6,301 bases of DNA from Bacteroidia bacterium. Its GTDB lineage: Bacteria; Bacteroidota; Bacteroidia; Flavobacteriales; NORP286. Below the pieces are notes generated by a model that saw nothing but the letters and a program-made list of their open reading frames with translations, made no database searches and had not been told where the DNA came from. Positions 1 to 4,820 of this stretch are shown piece by piece (position 1 is the first letter of the stretch; each line of letters starts with the position of its first letter). Location: NCBI GenBank assembly GCA_016763665.1, contig JAESTI010000120.1:1-6301 (forward strand). The letters are read 5' to 3'. Position numbers and translations under genes: made by a program.

Positions 1-446
1 AACAAGAAGAAAAAAAGAAGAGTTTTTGGGAAAATGTAAAAAATAAATTAAAAAAGCCTGAGGTTGATGAAACGGAAGACCCATATACAACATCCAAATA
101 CAAAAAACCTAAAAGGAATGAGAAGTATATGAATGTTCATGTGAAGAACAATGAGATATTTGAATATATGAGCAATAAATACGGAACAGACCTATTCTTC
201 TTTATAAATATGTTTGAGTTGAAAACTGATTATGAAACTTGCCTGGATCTGGCAACTAAACAATATGCAAGGGAGGTGACAGTGCATTTTTCAATTTTTG
301 ACAAAACTGGAACACAGATATATGGAGATAAGATAGCCGTTACTTATAACTCAAGCAGCAACGATATCACTAAAATAATAAAAGCGAATTTTCCTAAAGT
401 AGCTGACTATATAGCCTGGAATTTACCGGAAAGGAAAAAATTATAA
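1..446 (+). CDS. Hypothetical protein, C-terminal part (5' end outside window)
   Basis: I do not recognise this protein. The frame stays open from base 3 to the TAA at 444-446, giving 147 visible residues. The Met codon at 129 is therefore probably internal and the true start lies left of the window. The first 40 or so residues are highly charged and Lys/Glu-rich, running from QEEKKKSFWENVKNKLKKPE to KYKKPKRNEKY, and look like a flexible linker. From about visible residue 50 there is a compact alpha/beta region with the stretches DLFFFINMFELKTDYETC, REVTVHFSIFDKTG and IYGDKIAVTY, followed by a helix and the end WNLPERKKL. This pattern of alternating strands suggests a small folded domain, possibly of a secreted or periplasmic Bacteroidota protein. 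No signal peptide can be judged because the N-terminus is missing. The tRNA-Leu gene begins 22 bases after the stop. Coding is well supported; function is unknown. Confidence 0.75.
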   Translation, partial: QEEKKKSFWENVKNKLKKPEVDETEDPYTTSKYKKPKRNEKYMNVHVKNNEIFEYMSNKYGTDLFFFINMFELKTDYETCLDLATKQYAREVTVHFSIFDKTGTQIYGDKIAVTYNSSSNDITKIIKANFPKVADYIAWNLPERKKL

Positions 447-468
447 ATTTGCAGATTGAAATGCCAAT

Positions 469-550
469 GCCAAAGTGGCGGAACTGGTAGACGCGCACGA
501 CTCAAAATCGTGTTCCTTCGGGAGTGAGGGTTCGATTCCCTCCTTTGGTA
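469..550 (+). tRNA. trnL: tRNA-Leu (anticodon CAA)
   Basis: A complete class II tRNA of 82 bases. The acceptor stem GCCAAAG (469-475) pairs with CTTTGGT (543-549), with a terminal G-U pair and discriminator A at 550. The D-arm contains GGTAGACGCG, typical of bacterial tRNA-Leu. The anticodon stem CACGA/TCGTG encloses the loop CTCAAAA, so the anticodon is CAA and the tRNA reads UUG codons. The long variable arm is a hairpin, TTCC-TTCG-GGAG. The T-arm is GAGGG-TTCGATT-CCCTC. No CCA follows the discriminator (the next bases are CACC), so the CCA end must be added after transcription, as is common in Bacteroidota. It sits between two plus-strand protein genes and could be processed from a readthrough transcript. 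Confidence 0.97.
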
Positions 551-559
551 CACCTTTCA

Positions 560-588
560 AGCCGATCCATAGATCGACTTTCTGTTTT
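560..588 (+). terminator. Possible weak terminator after tRNA-Leu
   Basis: AGCCGATC (560-567) and GATCGACT (572-579) can form a hairpin with a CATA loop. It has five perfect pairs next to the loop, one C-A mismatch, then two more pairs. A T-rich tract (TTTCTGTTTT, 579-588) follows. The position, 10 bases after the tRNA, suits a 3' end. The stem is short and the T-tract is interrupted, so this is tentative. Confidence 0.35.
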
Positions 589-641
589 CATAAAACCATA
601 TATATTAGTACTTTTATGTTGGTTAACAACATTGATCATAG

Positions 642-1025
642 ATGAATTCCATATTTCAACCTGCAACGCGAAATACACCCCAGATCAATTTTGACTATGA
701 TGAGGGAGTAATAGAGATGACGGGTAGGTCTATTATTGAAATGCCGGATATTTACTATAAACCCTTGTTGGAATGGGTACAGAAGTATGCTGAGAATCCT
801 CCTGCTAAAACAACAGCCATTTTTAATATTGAATATCTTAATTCAGGTTCGCATACTGCATTGCAGGATATATTGATAATGCTGAATGAGATCAATAAAA
901 AGGGACATGAAGTGAAAGTTAAGTGGTATTACGAAGAAGTAGATGAATATATCAAAGAGATTGGATTCGAATTTGAGGCTTCTTTGTCTCTACCAATTGA
1001 ACTCATTGAAATTAAGGAAGAATAG
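642..1025 (+). CDS. SiaC-family (DUF1987) regulatory phosphoprotein
   Basis: This 127-residue protein has the length and conserved pattern of the SiaC family, formerly DUF1987. It has an N-terminal FQPATRNTPQINFDYDEGVIEMTGRS-type beta region, then a helix around LLEWVQKYAENPP, then FNIEYLNSGSHTALQDIL (61-78), then VKVKWYYEEVDEYIKEIG (91-108). In Pseudomonas aeruginosa, SiaC is phosphorylated by the kinase SiaB and dephosphorylated by the PP2C-type phosphatase SiaA. The unphosphorylated form activates the diguanylate cyclase SiaD. From memory the phosphosite is Thr68 in a YLNT-type motif; here YLNS places Ser68 at the same position, which supports a working phosphoswitch. No partner kinase, phosphatase or GGDEF gene is in the window, so it is an orphan here and its target is unknown. 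There is no clear ribosome-binding site. It ends 3 bases before the convergent dioxygenase gene. Family assignment is firm; the effector is inference. Confidence 0.88.
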   Translation: MNSIFQPATRNTPQINFDYDEGVIEMTGRSIIEMPDIYYKPLLEWVQKYAENPPAKTTAIFNIEYLNSGSHTALQDILIMLNEINKKGHEVKVKWYYEEVDEYIKEIGFEFEASLSLPIELIEIKEE

Positions 1026-1028
1026 TTC

Positions 1029-2360
1029 TTAATAATTCAATATTTCTTTCCCGAGATCAAATAACCCAACTCCTAGATTTTCTCTTTCCAAAATACTCAA
1101 TGCTGTAGCTGAGCGGTATCCGGTTCTGCAATGAATTACAATGTCCTTATTGGTTGGAATTTCATTGATTCGTTCTCGTAGTTCAGGCAATGGAATGTTA
1201 ATGCTGGTTTCAAACTTTTTATTCTCTATTACTTCAGGTTCATTTCTTACATCAAGAATAGTATAGTTTTCAGTATTATTATCAAAGTCTTCTATATTTA
1301 GACTTGAAGAATGTTCTGAGTGATCGTTGGAATGCATTAATAATCCTAAACAATTTACTTCATATCCGATTTTGGCAATTCTGCTTAATACATGATTTTT
1401 TTGATCGGTACCAATAACTAAATAGAATTTTTCATTGGGAGTAACAATTGAACCCAGCCATGTTTCAAATCGGTCTTCTTCAGTAAGTTGAATATTAATG
1501 GCACCGGGAATATGTCTTTTTTTGAATTCATCACTAATTCTTGAATCAATGATCAAAATGCCCTTGTCAATATCAACATGATCCACAAGTGGAATTTTGG
1601 AAATACTGCTTTCAAAATTTTCAGCTCCGCTTTTATTTAATTCTACATTATATTCAAAGTACTTTGGAGTAAAAGGTTGACTGTCAAGTAAAGTGGTAAC
1701 AAACTCATCTTCACTCATATTTTGTAGCGCATAATTTGTGCGTATCTCATGCCCTATTGTGCTTTGTAATTCATCACCCATGTTTTTCCCACATAATGAA
1801 CCCGCTCCATGTGATGGATAAACCAACGTATCGCTTTCCAGTTGCATGAGTTTATTTCTTGTAGATCGATACATTGCTCTTGCCAATTCTTCTTTTTTAG
1901 AAGAAATATTTCCAACGTTTTCGTGTAAATCGGGTCGGCCAACATCACCTACAAATAAAGTATCTCCTGTAAAAACTGAATGTTCTTTGCCTTCTTCATC
2001 CTTTAAAATGACACAAATGCTATCAGGTGAATGCCCCGGAGTATTTTGAGCAACCAGTTCACAGCTTCCTATCGTTAAAGTATCGCCATCATCAAATGTT
2101 TGATGTGGATAACTAGCTCCTAAAAGTTTGCTGACATAAATTGTGGCCTCTGTTTTTTTTGAGATTTCCAAATGGCTGCTCACAAAATCTGCATGAGGAT
2201 GAGTTTCTATAACAGCTATAATTTTTGCTTGATGCTCATTTGCAAACTCATAATATATTGATGGGTTACGAGTGGGGTCAATTAAAGCGATCTCTCCTTT
2301 ACTTAAAATAGCATAAGATAGATGTGCCAAAGGTTTATCGAAAAACTGTTCAATTTTCAT
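1029..2360 (-). CDS. CstB-like persulfide dioxygenase with two rhodanese domains
   Basis: A 443-residue cytoplasmic fusion. Residues 1-230 are a metallo-beta-lactamase fold of the ETHE1/persulfide dioxygenase type. It has THPHADF (H54, H56, D58), PGH (H110), TGDTLF (D133), the family signature GRPDL (141-145) and PSHGAGS (H184). H54, H110 and D133 match the mononuclear iron ligands of ETHE1-type enzymes, which oxidise low-molecular-weight persulfides with O2. Residues 255-340 form a degenerate rhodanese domain (DSR 272-274, HIPGAINI 283-290), with GTDQ near 317 where a catalytic Cys would be expected. Residues 355-443 form an intact rhodanese domain with the loop HCRTGYR and catalytic C411. 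C190, just after the SHGAGS motif, resembles the extra Cys of Staphylococcus aureus CstB, which from memory is 444 residues with the same domain order. The likely role is converting persulfides to sulfite/thiosulfate during sulfide detoxification. The ATG lies 6 bases after the symporter stop. A purine-rich AAGGAAG inside the symporter's last codons may be its ribosome-binding site, suggesting coupled translation. Confidence 0.92.
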   Translation of the reverse strand: MKIEQFFDKPLAHLSYAILSKGEIALIDPTRNPSIYYEFANEHQAKIIAVIETHPHADFVSSHLEISKKTEATIYVSKLLGASYPHQTFDDGDTLTIGSCELVAQNTPGHSPDSICVILKDEEGKEHSVFTGDTLFVGDVGRPDLHENVGNISSKKEELARAMYRSTRNKLMQLESDTLVYPSHGAGSLCGKNMGDELQSTIGHEIRTNYALQNMSEDEFVTTLLDSQPFTPKYFEYNVELNKSGAENFESSISKIPLVDHVDIDKGILIIDSRISDEFKKRHIPGAINIQLTEEDRFETWLGSIVTPNEKFYLVIGTDQKNHVLSRIAKIGYEVNCLGLLMHSNDHSEHSSSLNIEDFDNNTENYTILDVRNEPEVIENKKFETSINIPLPELRERINEIPTNKDIVIHCRTGYRSATALSILERENLGVGLFDLGKEILNY

Positions 2361-2366
2361 GATCTA

Positions 2367-4172
2367 TTAATCTTCCTTATTCATTTTCTTTAACATAAAG
2401 TACAGGCTAACCGCAAAAACCGATAAGTTAAGAATCCCATTAACCCAACTTCCTAAAACTAAATATCCGATGCCAAACATACTTGTGAATGTTGTGGTAA
2501 CTCCTAATATCCATATCAGAATTCTTTCTTTTAGAAGAAAAATTGGATTGTAACTTCCATAAGATTTCCAAAACCCAACTGGTTTCACTTGTTCTACAAA
2601 CTTCCTTAAATGTTCATCGCTTACAGGTTTTGTAAGTAAGGTAACGGTTATTGATACTACTAAACTCACTATGGCAATTATGAAAATTATGTATTCATCT
2701 CGAATATTATCTAAATTTAGATGGAGAACAATGGATAAAGTAAATGCCGTTAACATTCCTGAAATTTCTGTCCATGCATTAACGCGCCACCAAAACCATC
2801 GCATTAAATGTGTTATTCCTAATCCTGCTGCCAGTGAGACAATAAATTTCCAGGCTCCTTCAATCGAATTAATTTGAGTAGCAACCATGATGGAAAGCAC
2901 CGCAATAAAAATTACACAAATTCTACTTGCCCATACTAATTCCTTTTGTGTAGCCGATGGTTTGATAAATCTTCTGTAAATATCGTTTATAAGATAACTT
3001 GCTCCCCAGTTTAAGTGTGTATCAACTGTGCTCATAAATGCAGCCATTAAACTAACAAATGTTAATCCGAGTAAGCCGGAGGGTAGTATCAATTTCATTA
3101 AAACCGGATAACCCATTTCTCTGTCAGCTCCGACCTGCATACCCACTTCATGATACTGTGTTGGATTTTCTAAAGGGAAAACAACAATTGAAACCAGCCC
3201 GATTATTATCCAGGGCCAGGTGCGCAAACCAAAGTTGGCAATAGTAAACCAAAGGGCTCCTTTTTCTGCATCTTTTGGGGTTTTAGCAGTGTTCATTCTT
3301 TGCGCATAATATCCGGAACCATCGGAAAAGTACAATGTCCACCATTGGATACCGATGAAAATTAAAAATACTTGAAAGGGGAGAACTGCATTATCAAAAC
3401 TTGGCCAAAAACTGAGGATGCTATCAGCGTTATCCGGATATATATTATGAATGCTTTCTATTAAGCCTGAACTTCCACCAACAAAATCCAAAGCGTAAAC
3501 AGCAAATATAACTGCTGCACCCATAGCCAATACAAACTGAAAAAGGTCGGTAACAATAACACCTCGTATTCCTCCCATACTACTGTACCCAATTACGATG
3601 AGGAATATTACGAGAACAGTTAATGTGTTATTGAGGTTATCGAAAATAAGAAAGGAGGGCCATAAAGTTGAAAGCGTGTTAAAACTCTCAGCGCCTAACG
3701 TTGATTTCCATGAAATAAATGGGTCAGTGATCTTGCTCATAGCTCTGAACACCCATCCCATAATAATGCAGTTGATTACAATGCTTAAGAAAAATGCTTT
3801 AAACCCTCGTAGAATTTTGGCTGAATCTCCATCATAACGAAGCTCTGTTAATTCTACATCCGTAAGTACATTGCTGGATCGCCATTTCTTGGCCATAAAA
3901 ACTGTCATGGTTATGTAAGTGAATATCCAACTCCACCAAAACCAGTTTCCTGCGATGCCATCTTTAGCCACAATTCCGGTTATTGCCAATGGTGTATCAG
4001 CAGCAAATGTGGTAGCGACCATGGAAGTTCCTAACCACCACCATGGTAAAGATCTGTCAGCAACGAAATAAGAAGACAAGCCAGTGCTTGCCTTTTTGGT
4101 CATTATAATGCCTATACCAAAAGCGAAAATGAGATAACCAATTATTATTGACCAGTCGAGGGTGGTAAACAC
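2367..4172 (-). CDS. Sodium:solute symporter (SSS/SLC5 family), 601 aa
   Basis: An inner-membrane Na+-coupled transporter of the LeuT-like SSS family (relatives PutP, SGLT). I count about 13-15 hydrophobic segments, from residues 7-24 to a final pair at about 552-573 and 577-595. The family signature [19 protein letters not shown] lies at 195-213. The conserved [26 protein letters not shown] region lies at 377-402. Its adjacent S381 and T382 are at the place of the Na2-site Ser/Thr pair of Put[17 protein letters not shown] (41-56) fits the family's unwound first core helix. The substrate cannot be read from sequence. The start is GTG at 4172: the next in-frame codon upstream that matters is a stop (TAA, 4191-4193), no ATG lies between, and the first internal Met (residue 24) would remove the first membrane segment. 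It is the first gene of a two-gene operon with the persulfide dioxygenase, which suggests, without proof, a sulfur-containing or related organic solute. Confidence 0.92.
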   Translation of the reverse strand: MFTTLDWSIIIGYLIFAFGIGIIMTKKASTGLSSYFVADRSLPWWWLGTSMVATTFAADTPLAITGIVAKDGIAGNWFWWSWIFTYITMTVFMAKKWRSSNVLTDVELTELRYDGDSAKILRGFKAFFLSIVINCIIMGWVFRAMSKITDPFISWKSTLGAESFNTLSTLWPSFLIFDNLNNTLTVLVIFLIVIGYSSMGGIRGVIVTDLFQFVLAMGAAVIFAVYALDFVGGSSGLIESIHNIYPDNADSILSFWPSFDNAVLPFQVFLIFIGIQWWTLYFSDGSGYYAQRMNTAKTPKDAEKGALWFTIANFGLRTWPWIIIGLVSIVVFPLENPTQYHEVGMQVGADREMGYPVLMKLILPSGLLGLTFVSLMAAFMSTVDTHLNWGASYLINDIYRRFIKPSATQKELVWASRICVIFIAVLSIMVATQINSIEGAWKFIVSLAAGLGITHLMRWFWWRVNAWTEISGMLTAFTLSIVLHLNLDNIRDEYIIFIIAIVSLVVSITVTLLTKPVSDEHLRKFVEQVKPVGFWKSYGSYNPIFLLKERILIWILGVTTTFTSMFGIGYLVLGSWVNGILNLSVFAVSLYFMLKKMNKED

Positions 4173-4231
4173 TAAAAGAAAAGTTGTTAGTTAGATTTGA
4201 GGTAAAAGTAGAAAATTTTGTAACGAATCAG

Positions 4232-4267
4232 TACTTAAAGTGAGCTAAAGTATAGAGTGCCTAAAGT
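4232..4267 (-). promoter_or_regulatory. Candidate promoter/operator region of the symporter operon
   Basis: Read on the minus strand, ACTTTA occurs three times, 60-95 bases before the GTG start (plus-strand TAAAGT at 4236-4241, 4246-4251 and 4262-4267). The starts are 10 and 16 bases apart. The copies extend to ACTTTAGG, ACTTTAGC and ACTTTAAG. Two of them also form the ends of a small inverted repeat, TACTT(11 nt)AAGTA, at 4232-4252. TAACTTTA resembles the Bacteroidota -7 element TAnnTTTG with one mismatch, but no good TTG -33 element is visible. The boxes could be promoter core, operator repeats or chance in AT-rich DNA. Confidence 0.25.
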
Positions 4268-4282
4268 TATATAAAGGAAGGG

Positions 4283-4388
4283 TAATTTGATAATTTGAAA
4301 ATGAGTTAATTTGATAATGTATAAGATGTTTTATGTCGTTCTAATTAATCTTACAATTTTTCAATCTTATAATCTTTTAATCAATTAG
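4283..4388. repeat. AT-rich short tandem/interspersed repeat in intergenic region
   Basis: TAATTTGATAAT occurs exactly at 4283-4294 and 4307-4318, and TAATTTGA three times (4283, 4291, 4307). A second block with units such as CAATCTTATAATC and AATCTTTTAATC (4348-4385) is a loose reverse-complement-like partner, so the region could fold into a long imperfect AT hairpin. From general experience, runs of the type GATAATTTGAAAATG are common in intergenic spacers of Bacteroidota genomes. I regard this as a probable degenerate copy of such an element. No coding potential is seen between 4173 and 4446 beyond this and the candidate sites listed separately. Confidence 0.45.
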
Positions 4389-4417
4389 TAGCAAATTAAA
4401 ACTTTTGGTATTTCAAA

Positions 4418-4462
4418 CTCAAGACACTGATTAATTACAAAAAAAATTAATGTACACCTGAG
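4418..4462 (-). terminator. Possible 3'-end hairpin of the receptor-HMA operon
   Basis: ATTAATT (4430-4436) and AATTAAT (4445-4451) form a perfect 7-pair AT stem, and CTCA (4418-4421) can pair with TGAG (4459-4462) outside an internal loop. In the minus-strand transcript the U-run is in the hairpin loop rather than after the stem. The structure overlaps the end of the frame-shifted HMA reading frame (TAA at 4447-4449). Its location at the end of the operon is right but its form is not a canonical intrinsic terminator. Confidence 0.25.
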
Positions 4463-4801
4463 TCTTTCTTGCAACATCCATGTAGTTTTTCATAAGCAAC
4501 AGGATCTGCCTCGACTTCATCCGCATCATACCCAACTTTAGAAATGGCGTTTCTGATATTGTCTATGGTTATTTTGTTAGGGGTCATATTTAACAGTTAC
4601 CTTTTGAGTAGCTACTTCTAAATTATATTCTTTCACACCCTTTTCATAAGCCAATGCTTTTTCAATAGTTGTTTTACACATTCCACAAACTGCTGATGTT
4701 GTGATCACAACTTCCTTATAGTTTGTTTTAGCAGTTTCTTTTGTTGTTGAACAAGCACTTAAAATAAATGCACTGACAATAAATAAATTTAAAATTTTCA
4801 T
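4447..4801 (-). pseudogene. HMA-domain lipoprotein, split by a +1 frameshift
   Basis: The gene begins MKILNLFIVSAFILSAC, a lipoprotein signal peptide with lipobox LSAC and lipidated Cys17. A heavy-metal-associated (HMA) domain follows with a CxxC metal site, C39-G-M-C42, then a helix and the strands EYNLEV and KVTVKY. The intact reading frame (4577-4801) stops after 74 residues at DP, before the second helix and last strand of the beta-alpha-beta-beta-alpha-beta fold. Skipping one C in the C4 run (4580-4583) continues the same protein for 43 residues (NKITIDNIRNAISKVGYDAD ... HGCCKKDSGVH) to the TAA at 4447-4449, giving a normal 117-residue product. The continuation restores the missing HMA half and adds a C-terminal Cys-Cys pair. 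The protein probably binds Cu or a similar soft metal in the periplasm, with the receptor encoded 19 bases upstream. It may be a true pseudogene, a sequencing error, or a recoded gene; I cannot tell which from this sequence. Confidence 0.85.
4577..4583 (-). other. Frameshift site CCC-TAA within a C4 run
   Basis: On the minus strand the codons read TAT GAC CCC TAA C. Moving one base forward gives GAC CCT AAC, after which the HMA protein continues without interruption. The Pro codon CCC can re-pair as CCU in the +1 frame while a stop codon waits in the A site. That is the general layout of known +1 recoding sites. A purine-rich AAAAGGTAA lies about 12 bases upstream of CCC, further than the spacing in prfB. 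A one-base expansion of a C3 run to C4 explains the same sequence more simply. Confidence 0.6.
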
Positions 4802-4820
4802 ATGTTTATTAAATTAAGTA

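Noticed and set aside
129..131. ATG at 129 as the start of the first gene
   Set aside because: The same frame is open back to base 3 with a protein-like charged sequence. There is no stop or ribosome-binding site before the ATG, so it is most likely internal.
609..616. TACTTTTA as a -7 promoter element for the SiaC gene
   Set aside because: It matches TAnnTTTG at all but the last base, but no TTG-like -33 element is found at the expected distance, and such matches are frequent in AT-rich DNA.
1754..2049. Open frames on both strands at 1754-1948 (minus) and 1846-2049 (plus)
   Set aside because: They lie wholly inside the dioxygenase gene, whose conserved active-site motifs cover this region. 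Their translations show no family features.
2671..3837. Plus-strand open frames at 2671-2877, 3059-3244 and 3598-3837
   Set aside because: They are antisense to the symporter gene and have no recognisable protein features or start signals.
4173..4446. A hidden small gene, riboswitch or CRISPR-like array between the two minus-strand operons
   Set aside because: The short repeats have no regular spacer structure, there is no GC-rich conserved fold, and no convincing coding frame is present.
4577..4801. A complete 74-residue small lipoprotein
   Set aside because: It ends before the second half of the HMA fold, which is found immediately afterwards in the +1 frame, so the reading frame is a fragment of a 117-residue gene.
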